Shown: positions 22,865 to 30,788 of the stretch, one piece after another
Position numbering within the stretch: the stretch's first letter is position 1
Layout: every line of letters begins with the position of its first letter
From: Clostridia bacterium
Lineage (GTDB): Bacteria; Bacillota_A; Clostridia; Oscillospirales; Acutalibacteraceae
Direction: 5' to 3'
NCBI GenBank assembly: GCA_017549665.1
Contig: JAFYUD010000109.1
Location: forward strand, 1-30,788
Length of the DNA stretch: 30,788 bases
Notes under the pieces: model-generated
Seen by the model: the letters and a program-made list of their open reading frames with translations, nothing else
Told to the model about the DNA's origin: nothing
The model's database searches: none
Translations under genes and position numbers: made by a program

Positions 22865-23425
22865 TTATTCCTGATCTTCGGGGATTTTGACCATCATGTC
22901 CTGAAGTCTTGAAAGTGCAAGTCTTACATTTTCCTGACTCTTTGTATAATGCTCAATATCTCTTGTTAAGTACTGGTCACATTCGCTCATGATGCGGATA
23001 GCAACTTCGCCTGCGCTTGTACGCATTTCGTATGCCCACTTCTTAGCACTGTTTTCACGTGCGATAGCATCTGAATTTGCTTTGTCAAGCATAGCGTTAG
23101 CTTCTGTCTGTGACTCGTTGAGAATCTTGACAGCAGCATCTTTAGCAGCTCTTGTGATTTCATGCTCCTGAGTCATTTCATCAGCTCTTGCCTGAGCGTC
23201 GCTGACGATTTTGCTTGCAGTTTCCTGAGCAGCCTGAAGAATTTCTCTTCTCTCAGCAACGATCTTTCTTGCCTGAATTATTTCAGTGGGGATAGATGAG
23301 CTGAGCTCTTTGAGACATTCATGAATAGCGTCGCCGTCGATTTTGATTTTTCCGCCGCCGCCGAATGAGGGTTTGCCTTCCTCAAGTATGTCTTCAATTT
23401 TTTCAATAATTTCTTCGTAATTCAT
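22865..23425 (-). CDS. Coiled-coil protein, DivIVA/ATP-synthase-b-like
   Basis: This 186-residue soluble protein is mostly helical. A short N-terminal part with a Gly-rich turn (SFGGGGKIKI) is followed by a long Ala/Glu coiled coil (about 45-140, ILQAAQETASKIVSDAQARA and AAVKILNESQTEANAMLDKA) and a C-terminal helix. Such proteins, often called ATPase or DivIVA-like in databases, regularly follow coaD in Clostridia. A structural role at membrane or septum is possible, but there is no catalytic motif. It starts 19 bases after coaD with a GGGAGGAAAA site. Confidence 0.75.
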   Translation of the reverse strand: MNYEEIIEKIEDILEEGKPSFGGGGKIKIDGDAIHECLKELSSSIPTEIIQARKIVAERREILQAAQETASKIVSDAQARADEMTQEHEITRAAKDAAVKILNESQTEANAMLDKANSDAIARENSAKKWAYEMRTSAGEVAIRIMSECDQYLTRDIEHYTKSQENVRLALSRLQDMMVKIPEDQE

Positions 23426-23444
23426 GATTTTTCCTCCCGGAAGG

Positions 23445-23939
23445 TTATTTATTTGCGATTGGTAATTTTTTTATTATATCTTTAACAATCTCAGAGGGTA
23501 CGAAATCAGCGATTTCACCGCCGAGAGTGCAGATTTCCTTGACTGCGCTTGAGCTGAGATACATATATTCAAGGCTTGTTACGAGGAATACAGTATCAAC
23601 TTCAGGAGCAAGCTGTCTGTTGATAAGAGCCTGCTGGAATTCGTCTTCAAAATCAGAAACAGCTCTGAGACCCTTGACAATGGCAGATGCGCCTGCAATT
23701 TTCACATAGTCTGCAAGAAGACCTGTATAAGAGTCAACTGCAACATTGGGAATGTCGGCAACACAACGCTTGATGAAGCTTACTCGCTCGCTGACGGGAA
23801 ATGTGCCGCCCTTTTTTCTTGGGTTGTATGAAACGAGAACAATGACCTTGTCAAACATTTTTGCGGCACGTCTGATAATATCAAGATGACCGTTTGTTAT
23901 GGGGTCAAAGCTTCCCGGATAAACAGCAATTCTGTCCAT
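23445..23939 (-). CDS. coaD: Phosphopantetheine adenylyltransferase
   Basis: This 164-residue nucleotidyltransferase performs the penultimate step of CoA synthesis: 4'-phosphopantetheine and ATP to dephospho-CoA. The AVYPGSFDPITNGHLD start (T15-x-G-H18 is the ATP-binding HIGH-like motif) and the C-terminal YLSSSAVKEI are typical. ATG 23939 is chosen since homologues begin with this segment; the upstream ATG 23957 overlaps the ribosome site AAAGGA. It directly follows rsmD, the usual order in Firmicutes. The next enzyme, CoaE, is the fused domain at 11513-13141. Confidence 0.96.
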   Translation of the reverse strand: MDRIAVYPGSFDPITNGHLDIIRRAAKMFDKVIVLVSYNPRKKGGTFPVSERVSFIKRCVADIPNVAVDSYTGLLADYVKIAGASAIVKGLRAVSDFEDEFQQALINRQLAPEVDTVFLVTSLEYMYLSSSAVKEICTLGGEIADFVPSEIVKDIIKKLPIANK

Positions 23940-23956
23940 ATTGCAGAATCCTTTCA

Positions 23957-24502
23957 TTACTCACCGTCACTGTAGCGGTAAATGGTGAGTCTTGTTTTTG
24001 AATACTTATCTGACTTGACGACAGAGTAATTGCCTATCTGATCGGGCAGCTCTTCGTCAGATGCAGTTTCGCATACGATGATTCCGCCGTCATTAAGAAC
24101 TTTTACAACAAGGGGTAAGGCTTTCTGCGCAAGCTGCTTGTTGTAAGGCGGATCAATAAATACTATATCGAATCTTTCACGTGTGGTTTTAAGGTATGAT
24201 AATGAATCACCGTTGAATACAGTTGCGTTCTCCTTGAGCTTGCAGTGTTCAAGATTTTCATTCACTACACGTACAGCCTGACGGTTAAGATCAACAAAAA
24301 CAGCTTTTGCCGCACCTCTGCTGAGAGCTTCAATTCCGAGACTGCCTGAGCCTGCAAAAAGATCAAGAACTGTTCTGCCTTCAATGTCAAACTGAATTGA
24401 ATTGAAAACTGCACCTTTTACTTTGTCAGAGGTGGGACGGATATCTTCACCCTCAAGTGTCATAAGTCTTCTGCCCTTTGCAGTACCTGTAATAACTCTC
24501 AT
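23957..24502 (-). CDS. rsmD: 16S rRNA (guanine-966-N2)-methyltransferase
   Basis: This 181-residue SAM-dependent methyltransferase shows MRVITGTAKGRRLMTLEG, RPTSDKVKGAVFNSI, the SAM-binding LDLFAGSGSLGIEALSRGA and the catalytic DPPY motif (VFIDPPYNKQ). It methylates G966 of 16S rRNA. ATG 24502 is chosen because homologues begin with M-R-V-I-x-G and GGAG lies eight bases before; the frame is open 25 codons further upstream, but that part overlaps the promoter. Confidence 0.95.
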   Translation of the reverse strand: MRVITGTAKGRRLMTLEGEDIRPTSDKVKGAVFNSIQFDIEGRTVLDLFAGSGSLGIEALSRGAAKAVFVDLNRQAVRVVNENLEHCKLKENATVFNGDSLSYLKTTRERFDIVFIDPPYNKQLAQKALPLVVKVLNDGGIIVCETASDEELPDQIGNYSVVKSDKYSKTRLTIYRYSDGE

Positions 24503-24535
24503 AATTAACTCCAAATATAGTACATATCTTGGTAT

Positions 24536-24565
24536 ATTATCGCATTTTATATGGGACGTTGTCAA
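24536..24565 (-). promoter_or_regulatory. Promoter of the rsmD-coaD operon
   Basis: Minus-strand TTGACA (24565-24560), an 18-base spacer and GATAAT (24541-24536) lie about 34 bases before the rsmD ATG, in the short gap after the phosphatase gene. Confidence 0.7.
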
Positions 24566-24600
24566 TAGAAAATGCAAAAATTTATAAATAAATTCTGTTT

Positions 24601-25242
24601 TTATATTAAATCAAGCAGCTCTGACGGGGTATTTATTATGTGCTCAGCACCGCTTGAAACAAGATCTTTTTCGTCTCTGAAGCCCCATGTGACACCTACA
24701 GAAACAAGTCCTGCGGCATCAGCTGTGACCATATCAACATCAGAATCACCCACATAAAGAATGTTTTCTTTTTCTGCGCCGAGTATTCCGATTGCTCTTA
24801 TAACATTATCAGGTGCAGGCTTGAGACGGTCAACACCGTTGTCACCGATAACGACAGTGAATATATCTCCGAAAATTTCGTTACAGAGAATTATTGCTGC
24901 CTTTTCGGCTTTGTTTGTAACGACAGCTGTCCTTATATTTCTTTTTGTCAGCTCATCAATCAGCTCAATAATTCCATCGTAGGGCTTCGTCTTGATTCTT
25001 GCGTGACATCTGTAATATTCCAGCATTTCAGCAGTGCAGATTTCTGCAGTTTTTTCATCTGTGCCCGAGGGAAGACTTCTTCTTATCAGTGTGGGAACGC
25101 CGTTACCAATGAAGCTTCTGATTTCGTCAAGAGTTCTTTCGGGGAAGCCGTGCAGCTTCATTATATGATTTACACTGTCTGCAAGGTCTTCAAGGGTATT
25201 GAGCAGTGTTCCGTCAAGGTCAAAAATTATTGTATCTGTCAT
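24601..25242 (-). CDS. HAD-superfamily phosphatase, phosphoglycolate phosphatase-like
   Basis: This 213-residue protein has all four HAD motifs: FDLDGTLLNT with Asp8 and Asp10 (nucleophile and acid), TAVVTNKAEKA (motif II Thr), DRLKPAPDN (motif III Lys) and YVGDSDVDMVTADAAG (motif IV). The cap domain type and length resemble phosphoglycolate phosphatase (Gph/PpaX), which removes 2-phosphoglycolate formed during DNA repair. Its ATG overlaps the uvrC stop (ATGA), which fits a link to repair, but other small phosphate esters are possible. Confidence 0.85.
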   Translation of the reverse strand: MTDTIIFDLDGTLLNTLEDLADSVNHIMKLHGFPERTLDEIRSFIGNGVPTLIRRSLPSGTDEKTAEICTAEMLEYYRCHARIKTKPYDGIIELIDELTKRNIRTAVVTNKAEKAAIILCNEIFGDIFTVVIGDNGVDRLKPAPDNVIRAIGILGAEKENILYVGDSDVDMVTADAAGLVSVGVTWGFRDEKDLVSSGAEHIINTPSELLDLI

Positions 25243-27089
25243 TTTTTATCAGCTCCGTGATAAAATTCATATATTTTTTCAGCATTTTTTCTGCTGATTC
25301 CTTTTACTTTTTCAAGCTCGTCAACAGGAGCTTTTTTTATTGCAGCAGAAGTCCTGAAGTGGGAAAGGAGAGCTTTTGCCTTTTCTTTTCCGATTCCTTC
25401 GATATCTGTCAGAGTCATTGCAGTCATTGACTTTGCCTGTTTCTTTCTGTGATATTCAACAGAGAAACGGTGTACCTCCTCCTGAATATCCGAAACGAGT
25501 GTGAATGCTCTTCTTCTGTCATTGATAGTGATTTCTCCGCCTGAGGTTGCGATTGCTCTTGTGCGGTGCTTGTTGTCCTTTACCATGCCGAATAAGGGAA
25601 TATCTGAAAGTCCGAAGGATTCAAGCACGGGACGTACGGCATTTACCTGTCCCATGCCGCCGTCAAGCAGAATAAGGTCAGGCTTCTTACCGAAACCTTC
25701 AGCAGGATTTTCGTGCTTTGCTTTTTCGTATTCGTTGAATCTTCTTGTCAGCACTTCTGCCATTGAACGGTAGTCATCCTGTCCTGAGAAGCCTTTGATT
25801 TCAAATCTTCTGTATGCAGATTTCAAAGGCTTACCGTTTCTGAAAACAACCATACCTGCCACATTGTCAGCGCCATCAGTGTGAGAAATATCGTATGATT
25901 CAATATAATCAGGATGATTTTTAAGACCGAGCAGGGTAGCAAGCTCGTCAATTGCCGCAACGGCTTTACCTGTTTTTCCGATATGCTGTGCCAGCTTTTC
26001 AGCCGCATTACCTCTTGCAAGGTCAATAAGACTTGCATTTTCACCCTTTTCGGGAATATATATGCGTACATTTTTTTCTCGCTTCTCGCTCAGCCACATT
26101 GTAAGCGCATCAACAGAGTCGATTTCACCGTCAACTGCGATATTTGCAGGTATCGTGTCACGCATGGAATAGTAATCAGCAATCATCTTTTCTCTTACAG
26201 CGGGCATTTCGTCAATAACATCCGAAATAAAATATTCGCTGTCAAAAAGTCTGCCCTGAGAAAATCTGAGCACTGAAAGACAAACCTTTGATTCATTTTC
26301 GCAGAATGCAAATACATCCTGTTCCTGAGTTTTCAGTGAAACAACATTCTGTTTTGCTCTTGTTTTTTCGATAGCCTGAATAGTGTCCCTGAGAGCTGCA
26401 GCTTTTTCAAACTCAAGATTTTCTGCGGCATCCTCCATCTGCTTTCTCAGCTGAGAAAGAATATTGTCATTGCCTCCCGTTATGAATTTTACGGCATTTG
26501 CAACAGCTTCGTTATGTGCTTCCTTTGAAATTTTACCGCAACATGGAGCTGCGCACTGCTTTATATAAAAATTGAGACACGGGCGTGAATTTCGTTTTAT
26601 ATCACGGGGAAAAACCTTTCCGCAGGTGGGAAGACGGAAAATACGGCATGCCTCCGTTACGCTTTTTGATACGCAGTCAGAGCTTGTGTAAGGTCCCAGA
26701 TATTTCGCACCGTCATCAAATTTCTGTTTTTCGCTTGAAAGATTCTTCCAGTCGTCACCTGCAATTTTTATATAGTGATAGCCTTTATCATCCTTCAACA
26801 GAATATTATATTTCGGAGTATGCTGCTTTATGAGACTGCATTCAAGCACAAGTGCTTCAAATTCACTTTTTACTATAATGTAGTCAAAGTCATCAACATT
26901 CTCCACCATTTTACGGACTTTGATTGTGTGTGCAGAAGGGGAGCCGAAATACTGACTGACCCTGTTTTTCAGAGCCTTGGCTTTACCGATATAAATAATT
27001 TTCCCCGTCTTGTCCTTCATTATATAAACACCGGGGGCAAGAGGCAGACGCATCGCCTTACTTCTTAACTGTTTTATTTTATTGTCCAT
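25239..27089 (-). CDS. uvrC: UvrC, excinuclease ABC subunit C
   Basis: This 616-residue nuclease makes both incisions in nucleotide excision repair. In order: GIY-YIG domain (LAPGVYIMKDKTGKIIYIGKAK, about 17-38), Cys-rich segment (CLNFYIKQCAAPCCG), UVR motif for UvrB contact (about 205-240), RNase-H-like C-terminal nuclease (YDISHTDGADNVAGMVVF; LLDGGMGQVNA) and a helix-hairpin-helix end (LTDIEGIGKEKAKALLSHF; VKGISRKNAEKIYEF). ATG 27089 is chosen with GGAGG eight bases upstream, rather than GTG 27095. It sits only about 28 bases after the HPr terminator. Confidence 0.97.
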   Translation of the reverse strand: MDNKIKQLRSKAMRLPLAPGVYIMKDKTGKIIYIGKAKALKNRVSQYFGSPSAHTIKVRKMVENVDDFDYIIVKSEFEALVLECSLIKQHTPKYNILLKDDKGYHYIKIAGDDWKNLSSEKQKFDDGAKYLGPYTSSDCVSKSVTEACRIFRLPTCGKVFPRDIKRNSRPCLNFYIKQCAAPCCGKISKEAHNEAVANAVKFITGGNDNILSQLRKQMEDAAENLEFEKAAALRDTIQAIEKTRAKQNVVSLKTQEQDVFAFCENESKVCLSVLRFSQGRLFDSEYFISDVIDEMPAVREKMIADYYSMRDTIPANIAVDGEIDSVDALTMWLSEKREKNVRIYIPEKGENASLIDLARGNAAEKLAQHIGKTGKAVAAIDELATLLGLKNHPDYIESYDISHTDGADNVAGMVVFRNGKPLKSAYRRFEIKGFSGQDDYRSMAEVLTRRFNEYEKAKHENPAEGFGKKPDLILLDGGMGQVNAVRPVLESFGLSDIPLFGMVKDNKHRTRAIATSGGEITINDRRRAFTLVSDIQEEVHRFSVEYHRKKQAKSMTAMTLTDIEGIGKEKAKALLSHFRTSAAIKKAPVDELEKVKGISRKNAEKIYEFYHGADKK

Positions 27090-27109
27090 TTGCACAAACC
27101 TCCTTTGTT

Positions 27110-27146
27110 AAAACAAAAACGGTACACCAAATGTCCGGTGTACCGT
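27110..27146 (-). terminator. Terminator of the HPr gene
   Basis: Ten-base perfect arms (27119-27128 and 27137-27146) with an eight-base loop are followed on the minus strand by TTTTTGTTTT. No promoter is evident between it and uvrC, so uvrC may depend on readthrough. Confidence 0.92.
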
Positions 27147-27162
27147 ATATGTGTCTGTGTTA

Positions 27163-27426
27163 TTATTCAGCAAAACCGGATTCAACAAGCTTTGCAAGTG
27201 CTTCGACAGCTTCCTGCTCGTCAGTGCCGCCTGCAATGATTCTGATCTGAGTGCCGCCCATGATGCCAAGTGAAAGAACACCTAAAAGGCTCTTTGCGTT
27301 AGCTCTGCGCTCTTCTTTTTCAACCCAGATAGAAGACTTGAATTCGTTAGCTTTCTGAATGAAGAATGTTGCAGGACGAGCGTGAAGTCCTACCTGATTC
27401 TCAACAACAACATCTTTTACGAACAT
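27163..27426 (-). CDS. ptsH: HPr phosphocarrier protein
   Basis: This 87-residue HPr has the phosphoenolpyruvate-dependent His15 (VGLHARPA) and the regulatory Ser46 (NAKSLLGVLSLGI) that HPr kinase modifies in Firmicutes for carbon catabolite repression. Both sites are intact, so it is HPr rather than Crh. Enzyme I is not adjacent; the gene stands alone with its own promoter and terminator. The ATG follows a GGGAGAT site. Confidence 0.95.
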   Translation of the reverse strand: MFVKDVVVENQVGLHARPATFFIQKANEFKSSIWVEKEERRANAKSLLGVLSLGIMGGTQIRIIAGGTDEQEAVEALAKLVESGFAE

Positions 27427-27470
27427 ACGACGATATCTCCCACTTAATAAATTTTATAATTACAATACAT

Positions 27471-27498
27471 ATTATACCACAAAGTTTTTTTTCGTCAA
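27471..27498 (-). promoter_or_regulatory. Promoter of the HPr gene
   Basis: Minus-strand TTGACG (27498-27493), a 16-base spacer and a perfect TATAAT (27476-27471) with a TGG extension directly before it lie about 45 bases before the ATG. This is a strong promoter, as expected for an abundant protein. Confidence 0.85.
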
Positions 27499-27599
27499 TA
27501 ATTTAATACTTATATATTTACCAAAAATCAAATATTCATATGGAATACTAAACCGAGTAAAATTTGAGATTGAAACTTTGTGCATTTTTACAATAATAT

Positions 27600-27638
27600 T
27601 TCAGCTTATTTAGGTAAAGAGACTAAAAATAAGCTGAA
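27600..27638 (-). terminator. Inverted repeat after trmD, probable terminator
   Basis: Twelve-base perfect arms (27600-27611 and 27627-27638) with a 15-base loop lie 45 bases past the trmD stop. The stem is AT-rich and no clear T run follows (ATATTATTG), so termination is likely but may be weak. Confidence 0.55.
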
Positions 27639-27682
27639 AAATTGACATATTAAAATAAATTTGGCAGAATATGGAACATTGA

Positions 27683-28363
27683 TTACTTTTTAAGTAAATC
27701 AGGCCGTCTTTCTTTTGTGCGTTTTAACGATTGCTCCTGACGCCATTTTTCAATGTTTGCGTGGTGTCCCGAAAGGAGTACATCGGGTACAGGCATATCA
27801 TTCCACACAGCAGGCTTTGTATACTGAGGATATTCAAGAAGTCCGTTGTAATGGCTTTCTTTTTCCATAGCTTCATCATTTGCAAGTACACCGGGAAGCA
27901 TACGGGCAATTGAATCAGAGAGTACAAGTGCAGGTAATTCACCGCCTGTAAGCACGTAATCACCGATTGAAATTTCTTCGTCAACGATAGCTTCAATTAC
28001 TCTTTCGTCAACACCTTCATAGTGACCGCAGAGAATTGCAATGTTTTCAAGCTGTGCAAGCTCTTTAACCTTCTGCTGAGTGAGCACCTTTCCCTGAGGT
28101 GACATATATATGAGATGAGGTCTTTTACCGATACTGTCGCATAGTGACATGAAGCAGTCATAAATAGGCTGAGCCTGCATGACCATTCCCATTCCGCCGC
28201 CGTAAGGTGTGTCATCAACATTGTTATGCTTGTTTGATGCATAATCCCTTATATTGTGCGAATTGATTTCAATAAGACCTTTTGCAATTGATCTGCCGAT
28301 AATACTTTCTGAATATACATTTCTGCACATGTCAGGGAAGAGAGTAAGGATATCTATTCTCAT
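27683..28363 (-). CDS. trmD: tRNA (guanine-37-N1)-methyltransferase
   Basis: This 226-residue SPOUT methyltransferase makes m1G37 next to the anticodon and prevents +1 frameshifting. Knot motifs are evident: MRIDILTLFPDMCRNVYSES, TPYGGGMGMVMQAQPIYD, LIYMSPQGKVLTQQKVKEL, ILCGHYEGVDERV and the segment ISIGDYVLTGGELPALVLSD. Its start overlaps the rimM stop by four bases (ATGA). Confidence 0.97.
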   Translation of the reverse strand: MRIDILTLFPDMCRNVYSESIIGRSIAKGLIEINSHNIRDYASNKHNNVDDTPYGGGMGMVMQAQPIYDCFMSLCDSIGKRPHLIYMSPQGKVLTQQKVKELAQLENIAILCGHYEGVDERVIEAIVDEEISIGDYVLTGGELPALVLSDSIARMLPGVLANDEAMEKESHYNGLLEYPQYTKPAVWNDMPVPDVLLSGHHANIEKWRQEQSLKRTKERRPDLLKK

Positions 28364-28899
28364 TCCTTTTCACCTTCAATAACAACTGCATCGTCGAAAA
28401 TTCCCTTGAGAGGTCTGATGAATATTGCTGAATTTTCCACATCAACCTTAATTACAACATCTTTGATTGCAGGGATGATGTACTCTTTTTCATTTTTCTC
28501 AATGTACCAGATATCGTTAGCACCGGTCTGTGCAACCTCTGTAAGCTGTCCGTAGATGATAGCATTATTATCTGTATCATAAACAGTGCAGCCGATAAGG
28601 TCATGAATAAACCAGTCGCCCTTGGCAAGCTTAGCATCGCTTCTGTTCATGAAAAGAGTCTTGTTTCTCAGCTTCTGTGCTTCTTCAACTGTATCGATAC
28701 CCTCAATCTTGAGTATAACGATATTTCCGTGAGGACGGCAGGAAGTGACTTTAACAGCCTTTTCACCCTTTGCATCAAAGTACAGAGTCTTGAATTTTTT
28801 CATGAATTCAGGTGTATCACACCACGGATTCACACGCAATTCACCCCTGATACCGTGAGTTGAGACTATCTGACCGATTTCGAGAAATTGTTTAAGCAT
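28360..28899 (-). CDS. rimM: RimM, 16S rRNA processing factor
   Basis: This 179-residue protein has the RimM N-terminal barrel (LEIGQIVSTHGIRGELRVNP) and a C-terminal PRC barrel (DWFIHDLIGCTVY; YIIPAIKDVVIKVD). It assists maturation of the 30S head near S19. The usual upstream rpsP is missing; instead potD ends 27 bases upstream with only an AAGGTGA ribosome site in between. Confidence 0.95.
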   Translation of the reverse strand: MLKQFLEIGQIVSTHGIRGELRVNPWCDTPEFMKKFKTLYFDAKGEKAVKVTSCRPHGNIVILKIEGIDTVEEAQKLRNKTLFMNRSDAKLAKGDWFIHDLIGCTVYDTDNNAIIYGQLTEVAQTGANDIWYIEKNEKEYIIPAIKDVVIKVDVENSAIFIRPLKGIFDDAVVIEGEKE

Positions 28900-28926
28900 A
28901 ATTCACCTTATATAATGTAATAATAA

Positions 28927-30120
28927 TTAAGAAGTCCATAGCTTCTTTCTCTTGTTGTTACGGATTCCGAAATAAACAGCTGAAACTGCTGCGACAGCAA
29001 GGACAGCTATGCAGAAAGCATCTATCCATGTTGTGGATGAGCTTTCGCTTCCGCTTTCGGATGATTCAATTTTCAGACTTGTCCACAGTGAGCTCTGAAG
29101 CATCTGTGTCTTCTGTGAAAGACTTCTGAAAACATCTGTATTTTCAATAAGAAATTCAGAGTCAGGATAAATCAGCGGATTTCCGGTGATTTCGGGATCA
29201 AGAATTTTCTGAGCCTCAGTGTTGGCAGTTGCATATCCGACAGTTTCTGAGTTCATAGCCGCAATTTCAGGCTCGCACATGAAGTTTATAAATAATTCAG
29301 CTTCCTTTTTGTGCTCACTTGATTTCAGTACACACATGGCATCGATGAACATGTTTGTACCTTCTTTGGGAATATAGAATTTTATCTGAGGATTGTTTTC
29401 CTGAATAATCAGCGCATCACCTGCGTAATAAGGAGCAATCCATGCTTCTCCGGCTTCCATCTTGTCAAAGATGGCATCCATAACGTAAGCCTGAACAATG
29501 TTTTTCTGCTCACTGAGAAGTGCTGCTGCTTCTTCCCATTCTGCACTGTTTTCTGAATTCATAGAGTAGCCTGCCTTTAAAAGTGCAAGACAGAAAGAGT
29601 CACGGGGATTGTCAAACATGAGGATTTTGCCTGCATATTTTTCATTCCAGAGAAGGTCGAGACTTTCGTCTGCAACATCAGCCTCGTCAACAAAATCAGA
29701 GTTGTAGATAACAACAACAGTACCCCAGAAGTAAGGTACGGAATACTTGTTTTCAGGGTCGTGAGACTGATTTTTGTATGCCTCACCGATGTACTTGTAG
29801 TTGGGGATGTTTGAATAATCAAGCTCAGCGAGCATATCTTCATTGATAAGCTTGCTGACCATGTATTCGGAAGGGATTACAATATCATAGCTTGCCGCAC
29901 CTGAAACGATTTTTGAGTACATCGCCTCGTTGCTGTCGTATGTGGTGTAATTGACCTTGATATTGGGATATTTTTCTTCAAAAAGACCGATAATATTCTG
30001 GTCGATATATTCACCCCAGTTGTATACGTTGAGAGTCACTTCTTCATCTTTTGCCGATGCAGTTATGACAAGCGTTATTGCAATGATTATGCAAAGGAGT
30101 ACTGAAACAAGCTTTTTCAT
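28927..30120 (-). CDS. potD: Polyamine ABC transporter substrate-binding protein, with C-terminal membrane anchor
   Basis: This 397-residue PotD-like protein has a signal peptide (residues 1-23), VTLNVYNWGEYIDQNIIGLF, SYDIVIPSEYMVSKLI, YSVPYFWGTVVVIYN, AWIAPYYAGDALI and NPLIYPDSEF, which are typical for spermidine/putrescine binding proteins. There is no lipobox Cys after the signal segment. Instead the last 32 residues form a membrane helix (about 366-386) and a basic cytoplasmic end (NNKRKKLWTS), preceded by a Ser-rich linker (SSESGSESSSTT). The protein thus seems tethered by its C-terminus instead of by lipid. It overlaps potC by four bases. Confidence 0.92.
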   Translation of the reverse strand: MKKLVSVLLCIIIAITLVITASAKDEEVTLNVYNWGEYIDQNIIGLFEEKYPNIKVNYTTYDSNEAMYSKIVSGAASYDIVIPSEYMVSKLINEDMLAELDYSNIPNYKYIGEAYKNQSHDPENKYSVPYFWGTVVVIYNSDFVDEADVADESLDLLWNEKYAGKILMFDNPRDSFCLALLKAGYSMNSENSAEWEEAAALLSEQKNIVQAYVMDAIFDKMEAGEAWIAPYYAGDALIIQENNPQIKFYIPKEGTNMFIDAMCVLKSSEHKKEAELFINFMCEPEIAAMNSETVGYATANTEAQKILDPEITGNPLIYPDSEFLIENTDVFRSLSQKTQMLQSSLWTSLKIESSESGSESSSTTWIDAFCIAVLAVAAVSAVYFGIRNNKRKKLWTS

Positions 30121-30788
30121 TTCTTAACCCCTTTCTTCTTTGTATCGCTTCTGCTCTGTCTGATGTTGTTGATAAGAAGAAGTACAAGAATCGCAACAAA
30201 CAGAAGTGTTGAAAGAGCATTGATTTTAGGGGAGTAAGGCTTTTTTGTCATTGAATAGATAGTGACAGAAAGTGTCTGCACTGTTGAGCCTGAGTTGAAA
30301 TAACTGATGATAAAATCATCAAGTGACAGTGTGAAAGCCATGATCATACCGGTTATGATGCCGGGCTTGATCTGAGGTATAACAACCTTGATGAATGCTT
30401 TCGCAGGAGGGCAGCCGAGGTCAAGTGCCGCATTGTATATGTTTGAATCCATACCTCTGATTTTGGGCAGGACTTCAAGTGTTACATAAGGAATGCAGAA
30501 TGTGACATGTGAAATAAGCAGTGTGCCGAAGCCCATTTCCATAGAATTGAATCTGGAAATGACGAAAACAAAAAGAATCATCATTGAAACTGCAGTAACA
30601 ATTTCAGGATTGACCATAGGAATATTGTTGACTGCAAGGAATGTTCTCTTTCTCCAGCCTCTTGAGGCATTTATTCCCACTGCAGCCATAGTACCTATAA
30701 CAGTAGAGATAAGTGCTGCAGCAACAGCAAGAATCAGGGATGTGTAAAGTGAATTCATAATCACTTCGTCCTTGAAAAGCTCCTGATA
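30117..30788 (-). CDS. potC: Polyamine ABC transporter permease (PotC-like), 5' end outside the window
   Basis: About 223 residues of a BPD-type inner-membrane permease are present. The frame stays open through 30788 (YQELFKDEVIMNSLYTS), and PotC homologues have about 40-50 residues before this, so internal GTG/ATG codons at 30764-30756 are not the true start. The EAA loop (ALDLGCPPAKAFIKVVIPQIKPG) that contacts the ATPase and at least five membrane segments are visible. It pairs with PotD; potA and potB should lie to the right. Confidence 0.93.
   Translation of the reverse strand, partial: YQELFKDEVIMNSLYTSLILAVAAALISTVIGTMAAVGINASRGWRKRTFLAVNNIPMVNPEIVTAVSMMILFVFVISRFNSMEMGFGTLLISHVTFCIPYVTLEVLPKIRGMDSNIYNAALDLGCPPAKAFIKVVIPQIKPGIITGMIMAFTLSLDDFIISYFNSGSTVQTLSVTIYSMTKKPYSPKINALSTLLFVAILVLLLINNIRQSRSDTKKKGVKK

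Overview
This 30.8 kb window looks like a chromosomal segment of a low-to-moderate GC, Gram-positive, spore-lineage anaerobe (class Clostridia, most like the gut Oscillospiraceae/Ruminococcaceae). The basis is gene content and order: ctsR-mcsA-mcsB-clpC with CtsR heptad operators, HPr with both His15 and Ser46, ftsE-ftsX next to a coiled-coil M23 hydrolase, rsmD-coaD, strong AGGAGG ribosome sites, TTG starts and sigma-A promoters. The placement is by inference; no rRNA or other direct taxonomic marker lies in the window. I see no phage, transposase, CRISPR array, tRNA or rRNA.

Layout. Positions 1-5452 (minus strand) are the accessory part: a putative glycoside hydrolase (GHL6-like) with its own promoter and terminator, then a four-gene operon with a tandem SCP2-like protein, a class III PLP aminotransferase and a transketolase split into two subunits (the second one runs off the left edge). 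The operon has a near-consensus promoter with dyads over its start point. Its substrate is unknown, and it is the best candidate here for an undescribed metabolic system. Positions 5559-10153 (minus) are the CtsR protein-quality-control operon, with two CtsR boxes flanking a sigma-A promoter. A hairpin repeat sits between ctsR and mcsA.

Positions 10361-15149 (plus) carry release factor 1, a Sua5/TsaC-CoaE fusion protein (tRNA t6A synthesis joined to the last step of CoA synthesis), a lytic transglycosylase broken by a one-base frameshift, and an M18 aminopeptidase. A bidirectional terminator at 15162-15192 separates them from a minus-strand cell-wall operon (15191-20611): a PucR/CdaR-like regulator, FtsE with a 140-residue acidic tail, FtsX, an M23 peptidoglycan hydrolase of the CwlO/PcsB type, and an S41-family protein that has lost the catalytic Ser and Lys as well as the PDZ domain.

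Positions 20612-21135 are a long AT-rich divergent region with a leader upstream of a small membrane protein. From 21580 to the right edge everything is on the minus strand and mostly housekeeping: rsmD-coaD-coiled coil protein-DUF4830 protein-rsuA; uvrC-phosphoglycolate phosphatase; HPr; and a polyamine transporter (potC partial, potD) followed closely by rimM-trmD. Many genes overlap by 4-11 bases, which indicates translational coupling.
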